From Asterias amurensis (taxonomy: Eukaryota > Echinodermata > Asteroidea > Forcipulatida > Asteriidae), in the NCBI RefSeq assembly GCF_032118995.1, contig NC_092650.1, positions 25,599,001 through 25,663,000 of the forward strand: DNA of 64,000 bases, in the 5' to 3' direction. The translations under genes were made by a program, and so were the position numbers. The notes beneath the pieces were generated by a model that searched no databases, was not told the DNA's origin, and was given only the letters and a program-made list of their open reading frames with translations. Shown here one piece after another: positions 45,062 to 57,228 of this stretch; positions within the stretch are counted from its first letter, which is position 1, and each line of letters opens with the position of its first letter.

Positions 45062-48000
45062 ACAAATATCACAAATATCAAATCCACCCCCACCAAAAAA
45101 CAAACAAATATTTAATAAAACCTTTTACATCACTACAAAGTATCATCCTTGGATTTACCTAAGACAAACAATTATTGCTATAAATTTCACCCTTGTATTT
45201 TTTTTAGAACGACGTGCATTAGAGTGTTTTTAGAACTTGCAAAATCAACATTTTTACCATATTTTTTGCCCTCAAAATTTTTTTTTTTCAGGGGGTCTCA
45301 GAATATTTTCCTTTCGGTTTTGATTAGGGCCAAAATTGATATTTTTATTTCTGTAAGAAAAACTTGGCAAGTGTATCCGGAGGTAACAGTATCCGGATGT
45401 AACATGTGAATTGTTTTTTCTTCAAATTGAAAATTCTATCAATCTTGCTTCTCTTCCTAAGCCCTCTGTAGGCTTAGTGGATTACCCAACATTAATCAGG
45501 ATCTATTGATGACATAAATTTTAGAATTTGCCCGGCCCAGCCCCAATCATATTCCTTGAAATTGCATAAAACAATGTTTTGTGAATAGCGCCTCTTTTTT
45601 TTAAGTGTTCCCTTTCGGTTGTGATTGGGGCGATTATTGGTGTTTCCATGTCTTCTGGGAGAAACACTTGGGTTTATTGTATCCTGTTGTGACACGACCT
45701 GGCTCAAGTATAGTAATTCTTTTTCAAAATCAATGCATGCTTGTAAAAATCTGGCACTGTTTTAATGCCCTTTGAGTATTGAATTCAAAGTTTGTATTTA
45801 AACAAAATGGTATACAACCAAGCCATAACCAATGCTTTGCCACTGAGAGTTCCTGATTTGGCTACTTTACCTATTGTACAGGTATATGATTCCCATTGCA
45901 AGTAGAGTGCATTGATCATTCTTCACAAGTTGTCTTTAATACAGGGCCTACTCTCCTTGGTCCCTGCCTGCTACCAAATGTAAAACTTTTCATAGAGATA
46001 GAGATCATAAACAATACAGTGTCTGTGCTGCAGATGGTTTGGAGCATCCAATCATGTCCAACACAAATGTGGGAAATTAAAAAGCCTCCGCTTAAAAGTG
46101 TTGGAAAAGTTTGTCAAGATCTGATTAAAAACAATGATACTAACGATTTGCAAGATGAGCGTATAAGAGATCATTTGAAAGGAACACGTTGCCTGGGATC
46201 GGTCAAGTTGGTCTTTGAAATGCGTTTGTAACCGTTTGTTATAAAATACATAATGGTTAGAAAGATGTTTTTTGGGTGATACTTGTGTGGATCATTGTAT
46301 TCTACTTTTAAAATATCTTTCTAATCATTATGCATTTTGTAATAAACGGTTACAAACGCTTTTCAAAGACCAACTCGACCGATCCAAGGCAACGTGTTCC
46401 TTTAATGAAACAACATTGAAAGAAGTTGTAAATACTTGCACCTGCTCAACATAAATTAGTAAGATGCAATTGCAGTTACAAAAGTTTATTCATCCTAGTT
46501 TGATTATTTTTTCCATTCACTATCTTACTAATTACTAATGTGTCTCTGAGAACGATAAAAAAAAACAAACATTGTCAAACATTACCTGCTGAATTGTTTA
46601 TCACGTTAAATTAACCAACTCTGGTATTGTTTGCAACAGTACAATTGAAAGGAACCCCACCATGGGTGGGGGAACTGCTTACAGAAGGCTAAAGCAGGTG
46701 AATGGTCATTTAGATACTTTGGAGACAGTATTTGCGCACTTTTAGAGCCTCTTTGTTCTGATGGGGATGAAAATGTTTAGTTTGGTAGCAGGCAGGGGAC
46801 CAAGGAGACTGTTATAAGGCCATGTATAGACAACTTGTAAAGAATGCTCATCGCACTACTTCTCTTCTTGCAATGTGAATCATACCTGTACAACTAGGTA
46901 AAGTAGTCATGACAAAACAAGAACTCTCAGTGGCAAAGCATGGTTATGGCTTAAAAATAAAAACGTTGTACTTGTTACTTTAAAGAGCATGGAAACAGTG
47001 CCAGATTATTTAACAATCATGCTCGTTTTTGTGTTTTATTAATTCAAACTAAGGGATATCTTCAAAATGCATTTGTCTTGTTTTTGGAAAAATTACCATG
47101 TTTGATGCAGAAGTGTAACAACACCAAAGTGTTTCGCACCAGCAGACATGCAAACCATAATGATAGCCCAATCACAACCAAAGGGGAAATATTCTGAGAA
47201 CTAATAAAAATTAAGACTGCACAAACTTTCTTGATGTGTAAAGGGAATTAAAAAAGTGAGACTTCCAAAAAAGAGGCGCTGTTCACAAAACTTTGTTTAA
47301 GAAATATAATTGGGGCGGGGCCGGGGTGGGGCAAATTCTAAGATTTAGGTCATCAACAAGTCCTGATCAATGTTTGGTAATGCACGAAGCCTACAGAGTG
47401 CTTATGAAAAGCTGCCAGATTGATGGAAATATTACTTTTTCTGTTATAAATTCAAAACGAAGCAAATATTTCAAAATGCATTTCTCCATGTTTTTTGGGA
47501 AAAGGGTCTATTTTTGAGACAGTACTGTTACATCAGGATACAATTGCCCAAGTTTTTCTTACCAGAAATAAAAAGACAAATTTTGGCCCTATTCAAAACC
47601 GAAAGGAAAATATTCTCCTTAAAAAAATATGAAATTTTTAGGGCAAAAATATGGTAAAAATGTTGATTTTGCACGTTCTAAAAATAGCACAAGGGTGAAA
47701 TTTATAGCAATAATTTGTTGTCCCAAGTAAAGCCAAGGATGATAATTTGTAGTGATGGAAAAGGTTTTATGAAATATTTTTGTTTTTTTGGTGGGGTGGG
47801 GTGGGGTGTTTTCAGACCCCCAAAGTGGCCTAAACACAAATGAACTGTTACCATGGCAACGTATTATATAATGATTTGAAATGTAAATTTTGTTTATTTG
47901 GACCCCAAGTCCCTACCATCCACAAAGTATAAGTGGACACGTATGTCAATATTATTTGAAAAGACCCTTAAAAAGCATTTGTTCACGTTTTTGGGAAAAA

Positions 48001-48485
48001 AGTCTAGTTTTGAGGCAGTACTGTCACAACAGGATACAATTGCCCAAGTTTTTCTCACCAGATATGAAAAGACCAATGTTGGCCCTAATCACAGCCGAAA
48101 GGAAAATTTTCTGAGACCCCTGGCAAGTTGTCATTTTGGGGTCCCAAAATAGGATAAAAATTGCGATTTGCAAGTTCTAAAAACATAATGTAATGCATGA
48201 TGCAAAAATAGCACAAGGGTGATATTTAAAGCAATATTTTTTTTTTCTCAAGGAAGGCCAAGGATGATACTTTGTATTGATATACCAGGTTTTTTGAAAT
48301 AATTTTGCATTTTGGTGGGGTGGAGTTGTAAATATGAGCTAAAAAACAGTTTTTCAGACCCCAAAATCGGCCTAACATGGCAAAAAAACAAAATGAGCCG
48401 TAACCGTAGCAACGGCCTATATATGGAATTGAAAATGCAATTTTGTTTACTTGCACCCCAAGGCCCTTCCACCCACAAAGTATAC
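45062..48485. repeat. Large inverted repeat with a direct-repeat extension
   Basis: Left arm about 45062-45975, right arm about 46790-47808 in inverse order. For example 'cactacaaagtatcatcctt' at 45130 mirrors 'ccaaggatgataatttgtag' at about 47737, and 'ccttggtccctgcctgctac' at 45955 mirrors 'gtagcaggcaggggaccaag' at about 46784. About 47500-47935 is then repeated directly at about 47990-48485. No transposase is seen; a short open frame in the spacer (45896-46231) is not recognised. Confidence 0.8.
46179..46401. mobile_element. TTAA MITE, family B, copy 2
   Basis: Left 'aggaacacgttgcctgggat', right 'gcaacgtgttcct' TTAA. Inserted in the spacer of the large inverted repeat. The left flank reads TTGA in place of TTAA. 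Confidence 0.8.
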
Positions 48486-48612
48486 ACAAAATTTATTTTT
48501 TTGACCGTGAGCAACTATTTACCTGAATTGACTCTTAAAAACCCTTTTTCTCTCGTCTGAAGTTAGAGTCTGCGGCTTTAATTTCGTATCCGGCCACCAC
48601 TTTATGTCCCTT

Positions 48613-48997
48613 AAAGGCAGTGGACACTGTTGGTAATGTCCCAACAACTTTTTTTAGCACAAAAACTTACTTGGTAACGAATAATGGGGAGCTGTTGATA
48701 GTATAAAACATTGTGAGAAACGGCTGCCTTTGAAGTGATGTAGTTTTCGAGAAAGAAGTAATTTTCCACGAATTTGATTTCGAGACCTCATAATTAGATT
48801 TTGAGGTCTCAAAATCAAGCATCTGAAAGCACACACCTTCGTGTGACAAGGTTTTTTTTCTTTTATTGTATTCTCACAACTTCGACGACAAATTGAGCCC
48901 TCATTTTCACAGGTTTGTTATGTTACGCATATGTTGAGATACACCAAGTGAGAAGACTGGTCTTTGACAATTATAAATAGTGTGCAGTTTCTTTAAT
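48613..48997 (-). mobile_element. TTAA MITE, family A, full length
   Basis: TTAA AGGCAGTGGACACTGTTGG at the left. Diverged right end 'atagtgtgcagtttcttta'. Confidence 0.85.
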
Positions 48998-49163
48998 TGG
49001 TCTCAACATTTCGACTAGCTTGCTCTAGTCATCGACATGAGACTGGATAATGCATCTTCCTAATTATACGTTTGATAAGCAAGGTTAAAAAAAACAATCA
49101 CACAAGAATTAAGGCAGTAAAAGACTGGTCTTTGACAACAACCAAAAGTGTGCAGTGCCTTTA

Positions 49164-49369
49164 CCGTGCTAGGACAAATGATATCCTTTGTAGTGCCAGA
49201 AAGGTTGGCAGAATGTATATACAGAGAGGCACAGACACTTGAAACTATTACTTCGAACTATCAGGACATTTCTGATCTGCTCTCTCTCCTTCACCAATCA
49301 CTGTATGTCAATGAATTTCACACAGCTAAATTCTGTGCACCGGTGATTCTGTCCACCATAGGAAGCTAG
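49164..49369 (+). CDS. Unrecognised short ORF, possible exon relic
   Basis: The part unique from the MITE fragment reads PERLAECIYREAQTLETITS and then a Leu-rich stretch ISDLLSLLHQSLYVNEFHTA before a TAG. The composition looks coding. An AG acceptor with a weak pyrimidine tract precedes it (about 49171), but its phase fits no neighbour. It could be an exon relic or chance. Confidence 0.22.
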
Positions 49370-49526
49370 ACATGGGCTGATCGCGAAGGATTCGTAAGAG
49401 GGCGGTTCACCGTATGTGGGGACAGAATGTCGGGGGGACATAATCCTCTGTCACACTAGTACAAAAGGCTAAATGAGCAGAGCAGATACATTCACGGTGC
49501 TTAGAAAACACAGACAATAAACTTAC

Positions 49527-49568
49527 CTGGTCTTGATGCCGGTATGTTGTTTTCCTAGGATTTATTTT
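49527..49568 (-). CDS. Adhesion GPCR, candidate 42-nt tail microexon
   Basis: On the minus strand a long T-run then 'acag|' opens the exon, and CAG|GTAAGT closes it, both strong signals. In phase 0 it reads KINPRKTTYRHQDQ (14 codons, phase 0 to 0) and would join the exon at 57668. Joined instead to the exon at 54885 (phase 1) it stops after four codons. The two therefore look like alternative tail exons. Assignment to this gene is by strand and phase only. Confidence 0.42.
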
Positions 49569-49569
49569 C

Positions 49570-50329
49570 TGTAAAAAAAAAAATCCCTAGTGAGTTCAGT
49601 TTAGAAACTGAAATTATACCCTTGAAGTCAGCGGTGGGGACGAACTTGTCATTTTGATTGAGTTTCAGACGTCAAAGCAGTCCCGGACTGGCCTACCTCG
49701 GCAGCTAGCACAAGAGGCGGTGCATGTAGTATATATATGCGGACTGCATTCCATCAACAAATAGCTGGTCATCGAAAAAAGGTTAAGTTGACAAAAGGAC
49801 TCCGATTAGCTTTAGCTTCAATTGTGGCCAATAATAATGAAGTACCTCTACAAGAATGCATTGTTCATTAACGCCCTCTCGGGCCAGAATGAATCAAGAA
49901 CTGGAACCATTTTTATTATTATATTTCCCGTCCCCAATAATATACTCATTCTCAGCTCCCTGTGAAGTATTTAGCCGTGTGGCTGCATGCCGTGGCGCTC
50001 AGGAGACTTTTTCATACACAATATCAACCTCTACCCTCTTCAAATTCATACCCATGGAATGATACTCAATGACACAAGGGTTAGTGTCCTAACCGGGATT
50101 AAAAAAGAAAAAGAAAAAAAAAACGTGTAAAAAAACCCCGTGTTTTAATTTAATTTTAATTAATTTTATTTCATCATTAACTTTATTTTGATGAAAAATT
50201 GCCCTTAATAATCATATTTGCTGGCTGTTCAACACCACCACCGCCACCACCACCTATAAGACACCTGGACAATTCTGTGTCAATGAACCTAGACAGCGAG
50301 TGGAATAACAACACTACATAATTATTTAA
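49570..50329. other. Intronic stretch, no further feature
   Basis: Contains a short CCACCACC tract near 50240. Nothing else is recognised. Confidence 0.3.
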
Positions 50330-50720
50330 AGGCAGTGGACACTATTGGTAATTGTCAAAGACTAGCCTTCACATAGCCTTATATAGGACTCTTTCTCTGT
50401 AGTATAATACGAACGTGTAAGGCCGCCAGGGCTAGGCTTCACAGTAACTTGCGAGATAATAAAGAAACAAAAAAAACCTTGTCACACGAAGTTGTGTGCG
50501 TTTAGATGGTTGATTTCGAGACCTCAAGTTCTAAATATGAGGTCTCGAAATCAAATTCGTGGAAAATTACTTCTTTCTCGAAAACTATGGCACTTCAGAG
50601 GGAGCCGTTTCTCGCAATGTTTTATACCACCAACCTCTCCCCATTACTCGTCACCATTATTAAAGGTTTTATGCTAACAATTATTTTGAGTAATTACCGA
50701 TAGTGTCCACTGCTTTTAAT
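50330..50720 (+). mobile_element. TTAA MITE, family A, with internal insertion
   Basis: Left TTTAAAGGCAGTGGACACTA, right 'tagtgtccactgcttttaa'. About 50375-50445 is foreign to the family. Confidence 0.85.
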
Positions 50721-51104
50721 ATAGCTATACAGTGAGTGGAATAACAACACTACATAATTCTTTAAGCTTCCTTTCTTTACCTTCAAGTTGAACTGAAGAC
50801 AATCACCAATTCACCCTTCACATTTCACAATTCATGATTAGGAGAGAACTCAAAGTACATTCATTGTATAGGTCAGTGACTCCAACAACAAACCTGTGGC
50901 TCCCTGAATTTTGTACATGACATTAATTAAAGTAATTAAAAATCAAATCAGGTATTGGAGAAAATAATCCCAAGGCACTCACAGCTTTGACACAGAAAGT
51001 TTGCTTGATTAAGATGGTATGATCACACGCAGATACCTTTTTGAAAACAAGAAAAGGTGTTTGCAAAAACACGTGTTTTTTTCAGTCTCTTTATAGGGCC
51101 TGGG

Positions 51105-51252
51105 GTGAATTTGACAAAGGAAGTCCTAACTTAGGACTAGTCCTAGGCAATGCTAAGGACCAGTAACTCATCCTAACTTAGGACTGGTCCTATCTCTTAG
51201 CATTGCCTAGGACTAGTCCTGAGTTAGGACTACCTTTGTGAAACCCACCCCA
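51105..51252. mobile_element. MITE, family D, well preserved
   Basis: 'aagtcctaacttaggactag' is mirrored by 'ctagtcctgagttaggacta'. Bounded by 'ggggtgaatttgacaaagg' and 'cctttgtgaaacccacccc'. Confidence 0.85.
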
Positions 51253-51428
51253 GCGTTTGGTAAATTTAATGACAATAACAACTTCTTGGTAAAAAGTACA
51301 CGTAGCTTTGGATAGTGCATCTTCAGAAACTTTTCACGTCGAAGTACTAAGGTTTCAGACAAAAAATATCGCTTTTTATCCCCCAAATTTGAGTCTTAGG
51401 AAAGTATACGTTTCTCAGATTGTGAATT

Positions 51429-51608
51429 CCAATGGGAGACTTTGAAACGCTAGGTGGCAGCAGACTTACCAAAGGAAGTTCTATGTTTACGCAGTTCTGA
51501 GCATGCGCACATTACGGAGAACTTAGTTTTTACCATTGATCTCCATTCAAGTACACTGGTTTTTACCTGGTAAGTCTGCTGACACCAAGCGTCCTAAGTC
51601 CCCCATTG
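51429..51608. mobile_element. MITE, family K ('CCAATGGGAGACTTT')
   Basis: 'ccaatgggagactttgaaac' mirrors 'gtcctaagtcccccattg', with inner 'gcagacttacc'/'ggtaagtctgc'. Another copy, split by nested elements, is at 60940. Confidence 0.8.
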
Positions 51609-52194
51609 CAGAATTATCTATGTTTCCTGCGTAGCAAAACCGATCTGGCGAATAATGTATTTTATCGTTTGTGCGATTAAATGAATTATTTACAACTTTT
51701 TAGGATTGAAACAAAACATATACAATCCATTTAATGCCGGGGATAGAAGTAATGTGTAATTGACTATGATTCTGAAAAACAAAGCTATCTATAATGTATT
51801 TGTAATGAATAGGGTAGATGGCCTTAGCTTTCGATCCAAACCGGACCTTCTTCAGAGACATAAAACAAGTACAAGCAAATACATAGAAAAAGAGAGGGGG
51901 AAAGGGATTAAGGGAAGGATCCAGAGAGGGGAAAGGGAAAAGAGAAGGGAGAAAGAATATAATGTATAATATATATAATGTATTTGTGTTAGAAAGTCTT
52001 GAATTTTAGTGGACTTGACATTCACAGATTACATAATTATTGTAATTATTTAATAACCTAAAAGCTTACTAAATTTCATGAACATATGAAAAAAAAAAAA
52101 ACAAAAAAAAAAAACACCAAAATGTTTTAGGGATACATCATGGCATCTTACTCTCTGCTCGGTAGATTATGTGTCAGTTTTCAGCATAACCTTT
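51609..52194. other. Non-coding stretch
   Basis: Contains 'cgatccaaaccggaccttct' (about 51832), the inverse of the motif near 23.52 kb, and a GA-rich patch at about 51884-51955. Confidence 0.35.
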
Positions 52195-52400
52195 TCGCTC
52201 GTCCCCAAAGGCGCTGGGATGGGCAAAGGTATCATGCACTGTCATGGGTTTAATAGTGCGCAGTCCCATCATGCATCACACTCACACTGCACCATTATTT
52301 CTATGCACTGTACGCATTACGTACTTCCTGAACAAGAATCTGTGCAAGCGATTAGCCCATCCCAGCGGTCCTGGATAGACTGGCCGCTGGCGCCGAGCGA
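52195..52400. mobile_element. Foldback element
   Basis: 'cgctgggatgggcaaag' mirrors 'ttagcccatcccagcgg'. The 95-codon ORF over it is not recognised. Confidence 0.5.
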
Positions 52401-52494
52401 ACATAACCTTTTGATTCCCTGTCTTGGAGTAGGCAATACCTCAAAAACAGACACATAAAATAATTGTTGCTTAATATGCAATAACCTAACAGAT

Positions 52495-53150
52495 TGCTTA
52501 GTTTGATAAAGTTGATACTGGCCAACATTATTTACTACAATACTTGAGGTATACATCAAGACACATAAATCTGCCCGGAATATTTGTCAAACTTCAACAT
52601 AATTGTTGATACCTCTCATGGTACCGCAACCAAACGGAACACACACACACAGTGATATTGCTAAAAATTAATTTAACAACCTAAAATATTAATTAGTTTG
52701 ATGAAGTTGATACTGGCCAACATTATTTACTACAATACTTAAGGTATACATCAAGGCACATAAATCTGCCCGGAATATTTGTCAAACTTCAACATAATTG
52801 TTGATACCTCTCATGGAGTACCGCAACCAAACGAAACACACACACACACAATGTTATTGCTAAAAATTAATTTAACAACCTAAAATATTAATTAGTTTGA
52901 TGAAGTTAATACTGGCCAACATTATTTACTACAATACTTTAGGTATACATTAAGGCACATAGCTCTGCCCGGAATATTTGTCAAACTTCAACAATGTTGA
53001 TACCGCTCATGGAGTATCGTTGAATACCGCAACCAAACGGAACACACACACTATTATTGCTAAACATTTAATAACCTGAAAGATTTATTAGTTTGATGAA
53101 GTTGATACTGGCCAACATTATTCACTACAATACTTTATGCATATATCAAG
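52495..53150. repeat. About 196-bp tandem repeat, nearly four copies
   Basis: 'gttgatactggccaacatta' starts at 52511, 52706, 52905 (gttaatactgg) and 53101. Each unit ends in an (AC)n run of variable length after 'ccgcaaccaaacg'. Confidence 0.92.
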
Positions 53151-53944
53151 GCACCATTTTCAAAATGATTTTTTAAAAATGTCAAGATCTTACGTAATAT
53201 TTCTTACTTCTATGTTTGCATTAATATAACTTGTTATAAGTTCAAAGTCAACTTATATCGAACACATTTACATTACCATTTAGAAGTTTTAGCTTAAAAC
53301 AGGCATTCGAATTTTTACAATTACTACAATAATGTATTCATATACAGGATACAGAGAGCTGCCATCAACCACATGCATGAAAAGACAAACCTGTAAAAAC
53401 TTGGACCTAACCCGTTGATGAAATTATGAACAGCTACAAAATCATGAACAAAGTTCAGCTCACATAAAAACACTGTCCTAGATCCTCCCGTATCGTTTTT
53501 AAACATTTTTTTTTAAGATACAGTTTTCTCGAATAATATATGACCTTATTTCAGAGGGAAATATTTCACAGACTAGAATTGATGTTGTATGGAAATCATA
53601 ATCAATAAAAGTTCAGATTCAAACAACTTATCGATCCTGTTAATAACTTTTAACATTAGTGTTTAAACAGAGCACCACTATACCGTTACAAAGCTTGTCT
53701 GCAATCACGCAGGTATACGGGACAGGGAAAACAAGATATTGAACAGGTAACACAAATCATATTTCGTTCCCGAAATGTTATTTTGTTCACTCAAAACATT
53801 ATTTGCTCCCTCGAAATACGTTTTCAAGGGAATGAAATAATTTATTTCGGGGGAACGAAACAAGTTTAATATTTTGTGTAACCTTTTCAATAATGTTTTT
53901 GTTGTTAGGAGCTCCGTCCAGCAGGTAGACACACTCCCTACCCC
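53151..53944. other. Intronic non-coding stretch
   Basis: No feature recognised. Confidence 0.3.
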
Positions 53945-54115
53945 ATAGTTATTGTTATTAATTTTGGTTTTTACCCATACACCGATAATATCACAGGCAA
54001 ATTACTCGAGTGGGATTCGAACCCATGACCCTTGCAATATTCTAGAGCAGTGTCTTACCAACTAGACTACCGAGATTGCCCGGTAGCTAGAGGCAGTTCG
54101 AATCCTATGTTTTGG
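53945..54115 (-). mobile_element. tRNA-derived SINE
   Basis: Inverse of the 30-kb SINEs: 'gggattcgaacccatgaccc' is the B-box region and 'agtgtcttaccaactagact' the A-box side. Confidence 0.75.
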
Positions 54116-54361
54116 CTGCGATATCTATTATATATCTAGTTATTGTTGTTGTGAAATAGCTTTCTAACGTGCACTTTAGTTGAGCGTAGGTTGGGATTGG
54201 AGGGTTGCCCATTGTTCGGAAGATCCACCCCCAGCTGAATCGAAGGCTCCGGATTTATCTCGACATCCACCTGATGTACGGGCAAAGCAATAAAGTCTTC
54301 AAATAGTATTATAACGAGACCTTAAAATATTAAAGCCATCAGAACCTTTCTTCAAGCAGTT

Positions 54362-54734
54362 TAAAGACGCTGGACACTTTTAGTAATTGTCAAAGACCAG
54401 TCTTTCCCACTTGATGTAAAATAACAAACCTGTGAAAATTTTTGCTTAATATTGGTCGTTCAAGTTGCGAGATTAAAATGAAAGAAAAAACAACCTTGTC
54501 ACACGAAGTTGTGTGCTTTCAGATGCTTAATTTCGAGACCTCAAAATCTAATTCTGATGTCTCGAAATAAAATTCGCGGAAAATTACTCCTTTCTCGAAA
54601 ACTACGTTACTTCAGAGGGAGCCGTTTCTCACAATGTTTTATACTATCAACCTCACCCCATTACTCGTTACCAAGTGAGGTTTTATGCTGATGATTATTT
54701 TGAGTAATTACCAATAGTGTCCACTGCCTTTAAT
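54362..54734 (+). mobile_element. TTAA MITE, family A, full length
   Basis: Left TTTAAAGACGCTGGACACTT, right 'caatagtgtccactgccttt' AA. Confidence 0.9.
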
Positions 54735-54884
54735 CCTAAATAGTAATTTAGTGATCTTACATTACACACAAAAACCCAGTGTTAGTTATTTTATTTTAAC
54801 CACAGTGGTGTAACTCAAACAAACAAAAACCACATTAACAAACAAACAAACAAACCAGTTCCTGAAAGAAAAAAAAACTCATAC

Positions 54885-54945
54885 CTGAACTGGTTTTTAG
54901 CTCCATTGTTTTCGCCGATTTGGATTTCGGAAGTCTTCGATGATC
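54885..54945 (-). CDS. Adhesion GPCR, candidate cytoplasmic-tail exon
   Basis: On the minus strand the acceptor is 'cttattatgtttttag|GAT' and the donor 'TCAG|GTATGAG'. Entering in phase 0 after FLSST of the exon at 57668 it reads DHRRLPKSKSAKTMELKTSS and leaves in phase 1. It is basic and Ser-rich, as receptor tails often are. Assignment rests on strand, phase and splice signals. Confidence 0.5.
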
Positions 54946-55062
54946 CTAAAAACATAATAAGATAACAGGACATCTCGTGGTTATTTTACTCAAACAAACA
55001 AGGGAAGTCGGAGAGAAAATAAAATCGCGGTATAGCATGTGTTTTTCCTTGTGCACTTTGTT

Positions 55063-55374
55063 TAAAGATACGGGACACTTGGTAAGTGTCAAACACCAGT
55101 CTTGTGTATCTCAACATATGCATAAAATAATAAACCTGTGAAAGATTGGTCGTCGAAGTTGCAAAACACAAATGGAAGTAAAAACACCCTTGTCACTAGA
55201 AGTTGTGTGCTTTCAGATGCAAAATTGCTTCTTCCTCGAAATGTACGTAACTTCAGAGGTAGCCGTTTCTCACAATGTATTTTACTATCAACAGCTCCCC
55301 ATTACTCAATACCAAGTAAGGTTTTATACTAATAATTATTTTGAGTAATTACCAATAGTGTCCACTGCCTTTAA
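55063..55374 (+). mobile_element. TTAA MITE, family A, shortened
   Basis: Left TTTAAAGATACGGGACACTT, right 'caatagtgtccactgccttt'. Part of the central palindrome is deleted. Confidence 0.82.
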
Positions 55375-55432
55375 AGTTACGTCCGTATGTTGGATTTCTA
55401 CCAACCTACGGGAGTGTGCAAGCGGGTCCAAC

Positions 55433-55545
55433 CGTCGATTTCACAAAACTCTTCCTAGCTTATGATGAATACTAATATGACTTAGAGCGAGTTAAGTTCC
55501 GTATCCATAGACGTTAGGATGCATCGAACCCATCAAGTTAGGACG
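55433..55545. mobile_element. Family D MITE, partial
   Basis: 'gtcgatttcacaaaactctt' to 'aagttaggacgagtc'. It continues directly into a family A fragment (about 55548-55632). Confidence 0.6.
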
Positions 55546-55684
55546 AGTCACCAACAGTGTCCATTGTCTTTAACACCAAGTGAGAATACTGGTCTTTGAC
55601 AATATTACCAAAAAGGTGTCCTGTTCTTTATGGGCCTAAACTCAGTCCAGCTTACGCCTCTTCTAAATATAATTATTAGATGTT

Positions 55685-56066
55685 AAAGGCAGTGGACACT
55701 ATTGGTAAATGTGAAAGACTAGCCTTCACAGTTGGTGTATCTCAACATATGCATAAAATAACAAACCTGTGAAAGTTTGAGCTCAATCGGTCATCGAAGT
55801 TGCGAGATAGTAATGAAAGAAAAATAATCCTTGTCACACGAAGTTGTGTGCGTTTAGATGGTTGATTTCGAGACCTCAAGTTCTAAACCTGAGGTCTCGA
55901 AATCAAATGTGGAAAATTACTTCTGTCTCGAAAACTATGGCACTTCAGAGGGAGCCTTTTCTCACAATGTTTTATACCATCAACCTCTCCCCATTACTCA
56001 TCACCAAGAAAGGTTTTATGCCAAAAATTGTTTTGAGTAACTACCAATAGTGTCCACTGCCTTTAA
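55685..56066 (+). mobile_element. TTAA MITE, family A, full length (good reference copy)
   Basis: TTAA AGGCAGTGGACACTATTGG at the left and 'caatagtgtccactgcct' TTAA at the right. Central arms 'gatttcgagacctcaag' and 'gaggtctcgaaatc'. Confidence 0.93.
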
Positions 56067-56376
56067 AATGGAATGAACAGAGATCAACTTGGACATAACT
56101 ATTTTTCATCTCTGGATGTCAAATTGGAATACAGTGCGAAATGACTACTGTTGACACAACTCGTGTTTATTATTCGAGTATTAATGAAGTCAGGGATCGG
56201 ATCCACGCTGACCGAAGATAAATTTTAGAAAATCAATACAAGGCACTTTCCCTTTATAATTGATTGAGTTGCTTCATAAAAAAAGGCCCCAGTGGAATAG
56301 CGGGTATTAACAGGGCTAAATTTCACAAGTCAGAGTCATCTTTAAAGGCACTGGACACTACTAAGGGAATCACTGT

Positions 56377-56505
56377 GTGGTGAAGAGGTTTTCAACTAGT
56401 GGTTTAAACCCACGCCGAGGCCGGGACTTGATAATTTTACCAAGAACCAGGCCTCGGCGGGTTTAAACCACTTGTTGAAAACCGATTCAACACACTTTGA
56501 TTCCC
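56377..56505. mobile_element. Foldback MITE
   Basis: 'ggttttcaactagtggttta' mirrors 'taaaccacttgttgaaaacc', inner 'gccgaggcc'/'ggcctcggc', outer 'gggaatca'/'tgattccc'. It follows the left end of another family A copy. Confidence 0.8.
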
Positions 56506-56887
56506 ATTCATAAATACCTTTACGGTCAAAGAACATCAACACCTTTGGTCACAAGGTAAAATAAATGTAAAAATTATAATTATTCAATGATTTCTTCCAA
56601 CACAACACCCCTCCAGCTATGAAATGGTTAGGCCCTCGGGTAAACAACTCCTTATAAGGAGATGCTGTGCGCGTCGCGCGTATCGCGTGATAATGCACAA
56701 CTGTTTCAGCCGTTGCTCTCGACCAATGGGAATGAAGAAACTGGCTTATACGCACAGGTGCAAGCTCGCGTGTCACGCTCATGTTATAACACTTTTTACT
56801 GGTGTTATATCATCCGTTCAAACAACACCTCGTGATGCCCTCTCGACCAATCAGAATAGATAAACTGTCTTAGGTATTTATGAATAG

Positions 56888-57228
56888 TTATTTGCATAAC
56901 AACTTACTTGTTAACGAGCAACGGAGAGTTGTTGATTGTATAAAACATTGTAAGGAACGGCTCCCTCGAAAGTAGCAAAGCTTTTGAGAAGGAGGTAATT
57001 TCTCTCTCAAACTCAAATAATAAAATACTTCAGCTGAAGCCTTTAATAAGCACCTAAAAGCAGACCCAATTTCGTGCACAAAAAGCACAAGGGTGTACTT
57101 CGTTCATTATTCTCTTGCGACTTCGGTGACCAGTTGAGCCCATATTTTCACAGGTTTGTTATTACGTTGGAGACACCAAGTGAGAATACTTGTCTTTGGC
57201 AATTATCAATAGTGTCCAGTGTCTTTAA
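56888..57228 (-). mobile_element. Family A MITE, left end missing
   Basis: Starts inside the body ('ttatttgcataacaacttac') and ends 'caatagtgtccagtgtcttt'. Confidence 0.75.

Noticed and set aside
50492..50703. Repeated 60-codon ORFs starting MCAFRxLISRP at 48.7, 50.5, 54.5 and 55.8 kb
   Set aside because: They are translations of the internal palindrome of family A MITEs; no conserved coding constraint is visible.
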